The notes beneath the pieces were generated by a model. The model did not search any database. It was not told the origin of the DNA and saw only the letters and a program-made list of their open reading frames with translations. Shown piece by piece: positions 35,618-47,545 of a DNA stretch of 64,000 nucleotides; position 1 is the stretch's first letter; the number at the start of each line of letters is the position of its first letter. Position numbers and translations under genes: made by a program. The DNA is from Multifurca ochricompacta (Eukaryota; Basidiomycota; Agaricomycetes; Russulales; Russulaceae), in the NCBI GenBank assembly GCA_022496185.1, contig WTXG01000028.1:271488-335487 (forward strand), written 5' to 3'.

Positions 35618-35924
35618 TAACCAGCAGCATGGTTGTTTCACACTAGCCCCCATACTTATCTTCTCTATGATGCAAGTACACTTATCTATGATATCATCTG
35701 TGATGCAGTTATGATCTCATTCATTATTTACTTGTCCTTACTACTGGCTAGACTCTTTCCTAAATAGTTCCCAAACCATGTATTTAAACCTACCAGACTG
35801 AAGGGGACAGACCTTAAGTCTGTTCTCCTGTGTTCAATCCAGGTGTTCAGAGTTCACTGTGAATCCCCTTGAGTTCTCTAAGTCGCAACTTAGAGAATCT
35901 TTGAACCCCAGAGACTAGTGGTAG
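35618..35924. other. Non-coding spacer with two perfect hairpins
   Basis: No gene. Holds ACAGAC/GTCTGT (loop CTTAA) at about 35809-35825 and a 10-bp stem at 35874-35897 (loop CGCA). Confidence 0.5.
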
Positions 35925-36317
35925 TGTAATGCCTGGTGCAGGCATTCAGCATGACATGTGATGGAGTTGTGTAGCGGAACTATGAAGTCAAGTGTACACT
36001 GTCTTTCAAGTATATGGAGTTGGATGAGAAGTCAATACTAAGGAGCTAATCCCTTTGTACTGTTGAGCGGAAGAGTGCCAGAAGCACTGAGATGATTCAA
36101 GAGTCAGGTCTTAGGAATCACCCAGAAGGTAATGCACCAAGTCAATTAAGAAGTCAAGTCTAAGGCATACAGGGCTATCTAAGCAGGCCTTATATACATA
36201 ATAGAAGTTGGAATCTGAATTGGAGTATCGTACTTGGTGTATCAACAAAGTTGCAATCTAACCAAATGGGGAAACAGAGTCAAGGTGGGCCAGGTGAGAA
36301 TATATGTAGACAAATCT
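35925..36317 (-). mobile_element. Partial Ty3-type LTR, minus orientation
   Basis: Matches the left two thirds of the LTR at 39100-39693 base by base, with scattered transitions. It is cut where the LTR at 36318 begins, so the element starting there probably inserted into it. The segment 'ggccttatatacataatag' carries the TATA box in reverse. Confidence 0.65.
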
Positions 36318-36898
36318 TGTTACGTCCAGTGTGGGACATTCCGCACAACTTGTGCAACAGCATTGGATGAGGGTTTCAGGTAAGAAGCCAATAAGACTTC
36401 TTGGAGTTCAAGGGGGATGAGTCAAAGTCGAAAGGGCTGCTCCCTAAGACAATGTTAAGTGGGAAAGTGCCAAAAGCACTGAGACAGACAAGTCAGAGGT
36501 TTCACAGGAAGTCCAGAAGACAAACACCGATGTATTCAATAAGTTGAGTCTAAGGTCTACATTGTAGTTACAGTGGACTTATATACGTAATCGAATGGGT
36601 GTCTACAAGATAAGAAAACAGAGTCATGTGGGCCCAAATATACAAAAGCGCAGGGCATAAAGCCGGGCTTCTGATAGGGAATTAAGTAAGTGTCCGGTCA
36701 TAGCGATAAGAAGATAAGAAAGGTAAACATGAGTAAACAACAAGTACACAAGTCTAAACAACAGTCATGGGGATGGAAGCAACGCATGTGAGGGGTCCCA
36801 GGAGGGAGAGGTAATGAGGAAGTGTAGCATTGGTGGGTGAGTGGGGTCCTCGTTGGGGAGGGTAAAGAAAATAGGGCTGCTGGGCCCTGGTCGTAACA
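36318..36898 (-). mobile_element. Element I, 3' LTR (minus orientation)
   Basis: On the minus strand it begins TGTTACGACC and ends GGACGTAACA, 581 bp, the same family as the LTRs of elements III and IV. It directly follows (in minus-strand sense) the purine tract GAAAGGAGGGTGA at the end of the third ORF. Confidence 0.75.
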
Positions 36899-36929
36899 TC
36901 ACCCTCCTTTCTGGTTCAAGCTGACCCAG

Positions 36930-38140
36930 CTAGAAACGCGCACCATCATCATCTTGCACCAAGTCCACATAATCATCTGCCAGATTTCGATCCTCCATGG
37001 TGTAAGTTTCATCTGCCGTGCATTGGTGTGTGCGCAGGAAGCCATATGGGCCATGTCGTCCACACTGGCGACACAGGTCGTAGACTGGACAATCGAGCTC
37101 GCAATGTCCTGCATTGTGTCGCAGACACTTCCCACACCAGCCTGAAGGATTGACGATGGTGGGGGCAACACCCAGATGTTGGAAAATGCAGAACCGACTC
37201 CAGTGTAGGTTGCTTTGGCAGTGACGGCACCATTTGCGATTAAGAGGGCAATTCCAGCTAATGTGGTATTTGCTGTCGCATTGCCAGCAAGTCTCTCCTC
37301 AGGGGTTCTCATGCATCTGTGGCATTTCAAACCAGTTCGGCAGCAGTTGTGGTGCCACTCCTAATGATCATGGGGGAGGGGTTGTGCATAGGTGTCTGTG
37401 TACCTCTTGGCAATTGTCTGATATGCGTCCCCTATCTCCAACCTTTTTTGAATCTCCGTCAACTCCTGCTCCACTTGGAACATCCCCCTTGTGAGCCTTG
37501 TCATTTGTTTTGCATATTCTTTGTATTGGGTATTGAGCGTGGTGCAAAGCGCTAGGGTTTTCCACAGTCTCATTACTTTGGCTTTGAGACACGGAAGTTG
37601 CATGTCATTCAACACTTCATCGATTGCAAATGCTTGGGGGTTGTCAGCTGCAAGGTGTCCCAATTGTTCGTCACTCATCGTGTGGTGAAGACGACCCATG
37701 TACCATTCTTCCAAGTAAACCGGGGCCCCGTAGACAGGCCCATCCTTTTTCATACATCCTGCGACATCCATTCCTCCATTGGTGTAAAATATGTACTTAG
37801 CTATGACCTTTTCTCCGTTGGCCATGGTGATTTCGAGGGGAAAGTACGTGGAGGAATTTGGGTTGTTGGCAAAAAAGGGGAATTTGGGTACGTCGTCATC
37901 TTGGTCCATGTTGAGGAGGTCATTTGGGTGGGGTTCTTCTGAATGAGTAAAGTCGTTGTTGGGATTAGGCGACTGGGTCTTGACTTGTGCTTCAGCCGCT
38001 TCATAGTCAATGGGGGAAGAGGGATGAGTAGAGGGGTGAGCAGAAGGAAAAGCCTCCACGACCACAGTGGCGGCGGCGAAGGCGTCAATGGCGGCAGAGG
38101 CAGCGATGGCAGCAGAGGCAGTGATGAAGGAGGAAGACAT
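36930..38140 (-). pseudogene. Third ORF (coiled-coil, zinc-knuckle protein) of element I, broken
   Basis: The ATG at 38140 opens MSSSFITASAAIAASAAIDA, then a segment homologous to the intact copy at 54116-55315 (SSPIDYEAAEAQVK, KYIFYTNGGMDVAGCMKKDG, LHHTMSDEQLGHLAADN, EYAKQMTRLTRGMFQVEQEL). Near 37370 a one-base loss and a CGA-to-TGA change end the frame. The zinc-cluster part continues in another frame to the stop at 36930-36932, with all Cys/His positions kept (CWQCDSKYHISWNC, CRHCQSNLHWSRFC, CGKCLRHNAGHCELDC). Protein-level similarity over the whole length between diverged copies shows this is a real gene of the element. Confidence 0.8.
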
Positions 38141-38211
38141 GTTGGTTGTGGTTTAGGACATGCTGGTGAAGCGTTGTTCTGGGGGAAAGAAGTCGGGAGT
38201 CTGCTCCTCTT

Positions 38212-39099
38212 TTAATTATTCCTGGGCACTTGGGGATGTCGTAAGTGGAACTCTGTGATCAGGTCCGGGGCAAAGATATTCCCAACTGGTTCCCACGAAT
38301 TGTCAGAGTCTGGGAACCCCTTCCACTTGATCAGGTAATGCAGTTTGCGCCCTCGGCCTCGATAGGCAGAGTTTACAATCTGCTCCACTTCCCATTCTGC
38401 TTCTCTGTCAACTAACTCCAGTGGAGGTCTTGGGAAGTTCTCCCCATGAATGGACGTTTCCTTGTATGGTGTCAGAAGCTTAGCATGGAAGACCAGGTGA
38501 ATCCTCCATGTGGGAGGGAGTTTGAGCTCATATTGACACATCCAATAACTTCCTCATGATTCTGAAGGGCCCGTGACATCGGGGTGCCAATTTAGCTGTG
38601 GGGTGTGATGTGTGGATGTGCTTCCCTTCCAGCCAAACCCGTTCATTGGCTTGATAAGGCATGAATTTCAAGGGTTTATCTGATAAGGTCTGTTGCGCCT
38701 TTAGCAGGTTTTCATTGGCAGATTTCCGGATCTCATCCCATTGGTCAAGTTGCTGTGAGGTCGTGGGAACATTCGTGGGCTTATTGGTCCATGTGGTGCA
38801 TGGTACCCAGCCCATGATAAGGGAAAATGGGGGGGGTCTTTGTTGTGCTGTTAGGCCAGGAATTATGTGCAAATTCCGCTGTTGCCAGCCAGTCTGCCCA
38901 ATTGTCCTGTCGTCCATTGCACCAGAATTGGAGGTATTGCTCCAGCCACTGATTGGTGCGCTCTGACTGTCCATCTGTTTGGGGGTGGTAGGCTGTCGAG
39001 ATGTTTTGTTTTATGTCCAGGACCTTGCATAATGCTCTGGTGAATGCCGAGGTAAAGTGTGGGTCTCGGTCAGAGATGATCTTCTCTGGGAGCCCGTAA
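38212..39099 (-). pseudogene. Element I pol remnant: integrase C-terminal half and chromodomain
   Basis: Minus strand, starting abruptly inside the integrase core (YGLPEKIISDRDPHF), then TAYHPQTDGQSERTNQWLEQ, WLATAEFAHNSWPN, the GPY/F-type module and the chromodomain (EAEWEVEQIV, LHYLIKWKGFPDSDNSWEP). An extra A near 38535 shifts the frame between DVS and YEL. Everything upstream (gag, protease, RT, RNase H) is missing; the break is directly at the LTR at 39100. Confidence 0.75.
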
Positions 39100-39693
39100 T
39101 GTAACGCCTGGTGCGGGCGTTCGTCACGACGTGTGATAAGTCGTGTAGCGAAACTACGAAGTCAGGTGTGCACTGTCTTTCAAGTACACGGAGTTCGGGT
39201 GAGAAGTCGGTACCAAGGAGCTAATCCCTTAGTATCGGTGAGCGGAAAAGTGCCAAAAGCACTGAGACGATTCAAAGGTCGGGTCTTAGGAATCACCCAG
39301 AAGGTAATGCACCAAGTCGATTAAGAAGTCGAGTCTAAGGCATACAGGCTATCTAGGCAGGCCTTATATACGTAATAGAGATTGGAGTCTGAATCGGAGT
39401 ATCGTACTCGGTGTATCAATGAAGTCGCAATATATCCAAAGGGGGAACAGAGTCAAGTGGGCCAGGTGAGAATATATGTAGACGAATCTGGTATAGTCGC
39501 GATTCTGGTGGGAAAATACGTAAGCGTTCTGGTGTAAAGTACAAGTCATAGATAAGCACAGCATGAGTCAGAGATAAGGGACAAACAAGGACAAAGCCAG
39601 TCACCACACGGTCAACAAAGGGATCAACACGCCCCAACAATGAGTCACATGATGGAGGAAAGAAAACAAGATGACGCAGTGGGGTTCGTAACA
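39100..39693 (-). mobile_element. Complete Ty3-type LTR, minus orientation
   Basis: Read on the minus strand it starts TGTTACGAACCCC and ends GGCGTTACA, 594 bp. The flanks CGTAA (39095) and CCGCA (39694) do not match as a duplication, so it is not a clean solo insertion. It separates a minus-strand pol fragment from a plus-strand ORF3 tail and marks a rearrangement junction. Confidence 0.65.
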
Positions 39694-39789
39694 CCGCAGG
39701 AGTTGGAGTCGTACAGCATGGATGACCGTAATGTAGCTGACGACTACCTGGAGCTGGTACAAGATGATGACGGTATGAGTCGTTTCTAG
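39694..39789 (+). pseudogene. 3' tail of the third ORF of element 0
   Basis: About 30 codons reading MDDRNVADDYLELVQDDDG and ending SRF-stop, matching the last residues of the ORF at 54116-55315. A purine tract (AGAAGAGGGGGTGA, 39807-39820) and LTR0 follow, exactly as in element III. The rest of the ORF is gone. Confidence 0.75.
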
Positions 39790-39820
39790 CCGGGACTGCT
39801 AGAACCAGAAGAGGGGGTGA

Positions 39821-40091
39821 TGTTACGAACCCCATCCCTTCCTGTGTTCTTTTTCTTACCCAACGATAACCCTTCCCTACCACCCATGCTTCACTACCAG
39901 ATCACATCCCCATCGTGGGATCCGTCACATGCTCTCTGTCCATCCCCGTGACTCACCTGTTTGCTTATGTTTACCTATTGCTTCCTCCGCTTATCTCTTA
40001 TCTTCTTATCGTATGACCAGACATTTACTTAATTCCCTATCAGTAGAAGCCAGGCTTTACGCCCTCCGCTTCCGGATATTTGGGCCCACTT
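39821..40091 (+). mobile_element. LTR0, left part (split by element II)
   Basis: Begins TGTTACGAACCCC after a purine tract, runs through CCAGGCTTTACGCCC and GGGCCCACTT, and is then cut by element II at 40092. It resumes at 55949. Joined length is about 580 bp, the normal LTR length of this family. Confidence 0.85.
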
Positions 40092-40996
40092 TGTCACGGC
40101 TCTACTTTATTTTTCCTTTTCTTTTCTCCCTTTTAGATCACATGACTGTGGGAAGATTACCCAGCAGTCTCAACACGTGATCATGGGAATGTAGTCGTGA
40201 CATGGATCATGTGACCGAGTCACATGTAATAGTCACATGCTGCTTAGTCAGCACAAGAGCCACTCAACAACAACAAGTCGATTCTCTATTGTGTTTACCA
40301 CAATAGGCAAGGCCCCACAGTCTAGACGGTTCTAGACCAAGTGGAGCTGCTATCAAGATAAGAGGAGTCCAGCCTAGAAGGTTCTAGGTAAGTGGAGCTC
40401 TAGATAAGGGCCCAGGTTGGGCCATGGCCAATTTTAGCACAGAATCACATGTATCAGTAGATAGACGTGTTCCAGACCTAAGGGCTAGACTACATATCAG
40501 TTATCTACTCCACAATGACGTCACTATGACATCACATTGTGGAGCATGATCAGTCAGCAGAGTAAAGCAGCTTACGAATCACAAAGATAAGGCTCAGTCA
40601 GCAATACAGCTGACTGATACCTGCTGATTCTTGCTTACACTCATTGCTTACCTCGTTACACTGAGAAATGTATATAAGACCCTCTGTAACAGCCTGTAGC
40701 CCCCATCTTGTCCTCTTGGGGCTGCAGGTGAGCAACTGTCTACACAAGTTTGATACATAGTGCTAATGGTATCCTGCCTCCCTGTGTGACTCAATCCTTT
40801 GGATCTTGTCCTCTTGGGGCTGCAGTTTCTTCAGGTTTCAGACGCCATCATCATGGTTGCAAAACCACAGTGGGTGACACAGGTCCCTGTCATTACTTAA
40901 CGCATGATGTTTGCCTCTGCGGTACGCCCAACAACTTAGGTCACTTCCCTTTTGCCCTTTTTGTTCTAAGTGTACACGGAAGCTTCACCCGTTACA
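40092..40996 (+). repeat. Element II 5' LTR
   Basis: 905 bp, TGTCAC to GTTACA. The near-identical partner is at 47546. TATATAAG is at 40671. A 23-base block recurs at 40705-40727 and 40803-40825. Confidence 0.85.
40671..40714 (+). promoter_or_regulatory. Element II TATA box and predicted transcript 5' end
   Basis: TATATAAG begins at 40671. 34 nt later ATCTTGTCCT (40705-40714) is the exact complement of the primer site after the LTR, so the transcript is expected to start here and prime its own reverse transcription. Confidence 0.6.
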
Positions 40997-40998
40997 TT

Positions 40999-41008
40999 AG
41001 GACAAGAT
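40999..41008 (+). other. Element II primer binding site (self-primed type)
   Basis: AGGACAAGAT lies two bases after the 5' LTR end and is complementary over 10 bases to 40705-40714. I recognise no tRNA 3' end in it. Confidence 0.6.
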
Positions 41009-42218
41009 TGTATCCTACGTGTCCTCCCAGTTTTGGGCTGGCACTTTAAATCTTTCTTCACAGCAGTAGTAGTGTTTCCACTAGTCCTAGTTACAACCCC
41101 TGGGGTCGGAGGCCTGATCAGACAGTAGCTGAGTTGAGCCAATAATTCATAGCCGAGGCGGTGATCAGAGATATACCCAAGTAGTGGTTATCCTGGTTGC
41201 TTGGTCATTCCAAACTCGAGTTGTCATGTTATCACACGCTTGGGGATCATCTGTGCCGGATCTCCTACCAAGGAGTGTAAAACTGGGCAGAGCTGAGGGG
41301 GCCCCAGGAAACCGGTGATGAACTCAGAGAGACATCTGTCAGAACCAATTTCAGAGCACTTGGGCTCGTGTCCCTTGTGTGAGAGGCAGCCAATAGGTCG
41401 AGGAGACTGTGGCAGACAGCCTTGGGCTCTGTAACTTCACACATCATTTTTCCTGGTGTTGTCATTACCACCGGAGCTTGGCTAGTGCACTCTTGTGTGC
41501 ATTAGTATTCGCCTCTTTGGTTGACACACCCTTTCATCCTGTGCTTAGCATTGCGCGGCACTTGTAACATCGAAACACATAAAACTACGAAGCTTCTGGT
41601 CCAGTGGACCACCTTCTATACCTTTTCCACGACGCCGCGATTCTGTGGGTCGACCGTATATCTGGCGCGCTAGAGAGTGTGTCCAACAACTTCGAAGGAG
41701 AGGAAGAAATATTTTAACACCACCGCTTCCTATTCAGGAGCAGCCGTATCAGGAAATTCAGGGACAACAGGATCTGGAGAACATTTCCAGAGAAGACCCC
41801 ATTCCCTTTCACTTTCAACAACCTTCCCTCGACAATCTCCTTCGACCCCACCTATCACTACCATTGGGATAACACCCAAGAAGAACATTTTGCCACACCC
41901 GCCTCTTCTACTATAGAAGGATCAGAAGGTGCTCTCTCCACTTCCCCTACTCTCCGCGAAGCCAACAACATGTTGAAGAAAGCTTCGAGGACGAACGGGA
42001 CATTTATCTTTACCGCGACAGACTGGTGCACAACTGGTTAATGAAATAACTGAACGTTACACCACCACCCATCTGCCGAGGCCAAGCTTAGAGAGCTTTT
42101 TGGCAACTGGTATCTCCCCGGTACAGAAGTAACAGTCACAGACCTCGTCGCACGCGCCGCTGAGTGGGAAGAAGAAGAAGAACCCGAGTCAGAATTAGAA
42201 TATCTGACCGACTGAACG
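41009..42218 (+). other. Element II leader and degenerate gag N-terminus
   Basis: The first about 600 bases have no long frame. From about 41645 two overlapping frames carry gag-like, Gln/Pro-rich text (41645-41872, 41677-41916), then the frame changes and stops repeatedly up to 42218. Confidence 0.4.
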
Positions 42219-43747
42219 GTGGCTTCTAGAAGTTCTAGAACACCCAACCCTCCATACTCTCGCTCCGCTAGACCCTCTCGATTACCTAGCCGAGCACCGT
42301 CGCCTATAGAAAATTTAATCTCCCCTGCAATCGAGGCAGAACTAGAAGAACAACAGTTTATCAGGAATTTAGCTTCCCAGTTATCTGACGAATTACTCCG
42401 TCAAGCTGGTGTACCTGATATTACTTCTTCTACTTCCACTCCTTCCGATTCCAGCACTCCTACTCGTCGCGACACTCCTCCAGCCAGACAGAATAGTCCT
42501 ACTAGTCCTATGGCTAGCACTGCTCCCACAACCGGGCCCAGTGGACCCAGTACCAATCCCCCGCCGCCAGCGCAGACCCCGCTTACAATGACACCGGCAG
42601 AGCTTCGTAATATGATGGGCCCATGATGGCTGCCATCACACAGCTCTCCGCGGACGTCCAAGTAGTGGTCCAGCAGCTCGGACAGCCAACTCCCCCCCAG
42701 GCAGTCAGCTCTGGAAAAGATTCTCCGTTGCTCGACCCGCTTCCTGGGATGGAAAGGGAAATCAGCTGATGCCAGGCATTTCCTGGCCGCATTCACAATT
42801 GGGGATGGAACCAAAAGCAGAACTTGAATGACTATGACCCCACGACAACCAACTGGTCCAAGAGGGACGCAGATTGGATCTTGGCGGTCTTGAATTAATG
42901 ACTGGAGATGCACGAATGTGGGCTCTGCCGCATTTGGAGCAATTAAAAAATGGAGTTATTCCCTTTTCAGTGAATTGGGGTAACTTCAAACAGGCATTTA
43001 CTTCGCGGTTTATACCGCATGACATTGGAGAAGCAGCGCGATGGCGCTGAAGAAAATCCAACAAGGACGCCACAGTGTGGCAGAATACAAAGCTCGCTTC
43101 GACGAGCATTCACCTCAAACCGGATGGTCAGACCGTGACCTTTTCGATCGGTTCTATGATGGCCTTTCTGGCAAAATCAAAGACACCTTGGCCATTATGC
43201 CAGTGCAACCCACAGATATGCAGACACTCTTCACGTCTGCTCAGCTAATCGATCAAAGATTACGCAGAAGAGAAGCAGAAAAGAAGGGGGAACCCTCCCT
43301 GAACCAACCCAGCACCGAAAGGACCCCAATGCTATGGAGATCAATGCCTCCAAACAGCAACAAACAGGGTCTGGGAAAAAAAGCTTTTACAATTACAAAG
43401 CTGCCTTCAAAGGAAAGTGCACAGGATGTGGAAGCAGTGCCCATACTTGGGCGAATGGCAACCACAAAGAGCAAATCTGCAATCACTGTGGGAAGAAAGG
43501 GCATATTGCCACAGGTTGTTATCAAAAATGGGCTGGAAAGCCCAAAGCAGCAAAAGTCACTGGCTCTGATAGCCAGGCACCCGCAGCTCCTCAAGCTGCC
43601 GCAGCAAGCACCCAGCCTACCCAGGCTGCTAATGCTAGCTCGACCTCCAAAAAGGGTAACGCGCCTGCCAACAGCGACAACTCAGAGCTCCTGAAACAGG
43701 TGGCCGACCTTAAGGCCCAAATCGAAGCTCTGAAGGCAAGTTTTTAG
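42219..43747 (+). pseudogene. Element II gag, broken
   Basis: The frame from 42219 (GTG start, GTGGCTTC) runs Ser/Pro/Thr-rich to 42626. A capsid-like section follows in other frames (43041-43694: FDEHSPQTGWSDRDLFDRFY, DTLAIMPVQPTDMQTLF), and the zinc knuckle lies in a third frame (about 43486-43530: CNHCGKKGHIATGC, CX2CX4HX4C), ending at 43747. At least three frame changes are needed, so no full gag protein can be made. Confidence 0.7.
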
Positions 43748-44023
43748 TGGCTTCTTTGGATGTAGCCGCAACCGAAGAAGCGGATATATGTGCTGTTTCT
43801 GAGACTGACTCGGATGACTCATTGTATTTACATCTGCTTATGAGATGAACAATAGTATTAGTGCTTCCTCTCATGTCCGTAGTAGGGTTCGCTTCTTGCT
43901 TGATAAAATTGAAAAAGAAGAAAAAATCGATTCCTGCACATTACCAGTTATCAATAAATACGATCAGCATTTTCATATTATGTCACTCTCGAAGGATGAA
44001 ACAAAAGCACCACTGTAGCGGCT

Positions 44024-47000
44024 ATGATAGATTCAGGAGCAACAGCCATGTTCCTGGACTATAAGTTCGCCACCCAAAAGAAGATGCTTCTAGAACCATT
44101 GGAAACCTCAATTCGAGTACACAATATCGACGGCAGTCATAATATAGCCAGAGATATCACCCATACAGTTACCCTTCTAGTCACTATAGGGTCAAGGGTA
44201 GAAAAACACCGGTTCCTGGTCACAAGTCTAGGACCAGAGAAGGTCATACTTGGACTTCCATGGTTAAAATACAGCAATCCTTCTATTAATTGGGAAAGGG
44301 GTGAAGTCACCCTGCAAGACTCCATTGAGAAAGACATCCTCATGGAGGACGAAAGCAACTGGTTTGCAGGAGTAGAACAAATATCGGCAAACAGATTAGA
44401 ACGCCGACAATTTGTAAAAGACGGAGTCTTGGACTGTACCACCGACGAATTATGGTGTTGTGCAGGCTTCACCTATTCACAAGAAGCCTATGCAAAAGAT
44501 TACCTAACTCGTATGGAAGGAAAATCTTTTGAAGATTTGGTACCTCCACCATATAGAGACTTCGCACGGGTCTTCTCAGAAGAAGAATCCCAAAGACTCC
44601 CTCAGCACCAACCATGGGACCATACCATAGACATTGTGCCTGGGTTGAAGACCCAATGGAAGGCCAAAGTCTATCCCATGTCACCAAATGAGCAAGTAGA
44701 ACTGGACAAGTTTCTGGAAGAGCACCTCCAGAAAGGGTATATGTACCATCTAAATCTCCGATGGTGGTACCTGTATTCTTCATAAAGAAAAAGGATGGGA
44801 AAATCCGTCTCATCCAAGACTACAGACCTTTAAACGATATTACTGTCAAAAATAAATATCCACTTCCACTTGCAGTTGATATTATCAATTGACTTAAGGG
44901 TGCAAAGATCTTTACCAAAATGGATGTACGATGGGGATATCATAACATCCAGATAAAGGAAGGAGACGATACAAAGCAGCATTTTCCACCAACCGTGGTC
45001 TCTTCGAGCCACGTGTAATGTATTTTGGATTAACAAATAGCCCTGCCACCTTCCAAGGATTTATGAATTCCATTTTCTCTGACATGATCGCAAAAGGGGA
45101 AGTCGCTGTATATATGGACGACATCTTAGTCTTCTCACCAACTACAGAGAAACATAGAAAGGATGTCAGAGAAGTCCTAAAGCAACTAGAAGAGTATGAT
45201 CTCTTCTTGAAACCCCAGAAGTGTGACTTCGATAAAGATCACATGGAGTACCTTGGACTTATCATATCTGAGGGACAAGTCAGGATGGACCCTGGGAAGG
45301 TCCAGGTGGTTAAGGACTGGCAAACGCTGAAAACCCTAAAAGAAGTCTGCGCCTTTATTGGCTTTGCCAATTTCTACAGACGCTTTATACAAGGGTTCTC
45401 TATTATCGCCAGACCACTTCATGACCTGACAAAGAAAAATCAACCCTGGCAGTGGGAAAGACCACAACAAGAAGCTTTCGATGCCTTAAAGAGGAGATTC
45501 ATTCAAATGCCTATCTTGGCGATCTATGATCCTGATCTCCCAACCCGGGTCGAAACGGACGCTTTGGGATTTGCCACTGGAGGCATATTATCCCAAAAAC
45601 ACACTGATGGCCTTTGGCACCCTATCGCCTTCCGATCGCAGTCAATGTCAGAAGCAGAAAGAAATTATGAAATATATGATAGGGAAATGCTTGGCATAAT
45701 TCGTGCTCTAGAAGACTGGCGACACTTCTTAGAAGGGCTTCTCCAGTTCGAGATAGTAACGGATCACAAGAATATTGAATGGTGGAGATCCATGCAAGAC
45801 CTCACCAGACGTCAAGCATGATGGGCTCTCTACCTGAGCAGATTCAATTTCACAATCCAATACAAAAAGGGGCACCTTATGCAAGCAGACGCCTTAAGCC
45901 GATTTTCGGCAGACCAGGTGTTAGATAATGAGGACAACAAACAAGTCCAGGTCCTCAAGCCAGAACACTTTCTTAGTGCAGCATGGGCACATTATCGCCC
46001 ACAGAGTTCTCCCCTTACGGAACGCATCAAGAAGGCAGGAAGCAGGGAAGCAGAAGTTATAGAAGGATTAAAAACCCTTACCAAAACTGCTCCCAGCGCC
46101 TTAAAAGATGGCGTCAACCTTTGGGAAGAAGAAGATGGCCTAGTTTACTACAAAGGGAAACTTTATGTACCCAATGTACCGGATCTCCGAAAAGATATTA
46201 TTCGGGATTGTCACGATTTGGTTACAGCCAGTCACCCTGGTAAGAACGGGACCATCGAGTTGGTATCATGCTATTATTGGTGGCCCAGAATGGCACAATA
46301 TATTACGCGCTATGTTGAAGGATGCGACCAATGTCAGCAATATCGGATGGATAAGCACCCACTCTCCCCTCTGCAACCACTGAAAGTTCCAGAAGGACCC
46401 TGGCAAACAATCGGAGTAGATCTGATTACAGGGCTCCCTTCCTCTTCCAGGAAAGATGCGATCCTAACAATAGTGGATCATTATACGAAGCAAGTGCATC
46501 TTTTCCCAGTCACAAGTGGTATTACAGCAGATGGCGTGGGAAAAATATACTTCGACCATGTATTCCCTCTGCATGGGATCCCCAAGAGCATTGTCAGTGA
46601 CAGGGGTCCCCAGTTTGCAGCAAGGACCATGCGTGCCACCTTGAAGCGTTTAGGGGTGAACAGTAGTCTCACCACAGCCTATCATCCACAGGCCAACGGC
46701 ATGACAGAGCATAAAAATCAAGAAATCGAACAATATTTACAGCTCTTCATTGGCAAAAGGCAGGATGACTGGATCGAGCTACTCCCCACGGCGGAGTTTG
46801 TATTAAATACAAGGAAGTCCTCAGCAACGGATCATACCCCATTCGAATTACTCTATGGGTATACCCCGGACTTCACCATCCCCATGGGACGTGCCACTGG
46901 CATCCCCAGCTTAGACCAATGCCTACAACAGTTACGTCTTGCCCGACGCGATGCAGAGGCAGCTATGAGGCTTAGCAAGACACATATGACTCGTGATCTA

Positions 47001-47534
47001 GCTCAATCAGGGCACAATTTCCCAAAGGAGGGAGATTATGTCTGGTTGCAGTCTAAAAACATTAAAATCCACCAGCAATCCCAGAAGCTTGGTCCCAAAC
47101 AATTAGGACCATTCAAAGTTCTGAAGAAACTTAGCGACCTGGATTACAAATTAGACTTGCCTCCAGCACTGAAAGTCCACAATATATTCCATGTGGACCG
47201 CCTAAGTCTATACAAAGGCAACGACGTTAACGGGCTGATGCCCACACCACTGGACCCCATTACCATAGATGGTGAGGAAGAGTACAAAGTGGACCATATC
47301 AGAGATAGCAAAATGTTTGGTCGCACACTCAAGTTCCTTATCTGATGGAAGGGTTATGGAGAAGGCGAAGACACATGGGAACCGGAACGGAATCTAACCC
47401 ATGCACAGGACTCCATTCAGAAATTCTATCAACAGAATCCAGGAGCTCCTAGGAAGATTGCCGCAATCCACTTCGCCACTGCCCCTTGGCAGCCCACACA
47501 ACTCTATACAGCTTACGAGGATGTTACGCCCTAG
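44024..47534 (+). pseudogene. Element II pol: protease, RT, RNase H, integrase, chromodomain; broken
   Basis: Protease: DSGATAMFLDYKF (from 44024). Reverse transcriptase: [40 protein letters not shown] and the catalytic YMDDILVF (about 45111-45134). RNase H: ETDALGFATGGILSQ, DREMLGIIRALEDW. Integrase: zinc module H-x4-H-xn-C-x2-C (HPGKNGTIELV..CDQCQQY), core VDLITG, SDRGPQFAA and the Glu of MTEHKNQEIE. Then a GPF-type module and a chromodomain (EEEYKVDHIRD, WKGYGEGEDTWEPE). Lesions: frame changes near 44760-45010, in-frame TGA at 45819-45821, in-frame TGA at 47343-47345 inside the chromodomain. All key catalytic residues named are otherwise present. Confidence 0.8.
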
Positions 47535-47545
47535 GAGGGGGGTAA
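47533..47545 (+). other. Element II polypurine tract
   Basis: AGGAGGGGGGTAA directly before the 3' LTR start TGTCAC; second-strand priming site by position. Confidence 0.7.

Noticed and set aside
39100..39693. This LTR as a clean solo insertion
   Set aside because: Flanking five-base sequences CGTAA and CCGCA do not match, and the neighbouring sequences are from different orientations.
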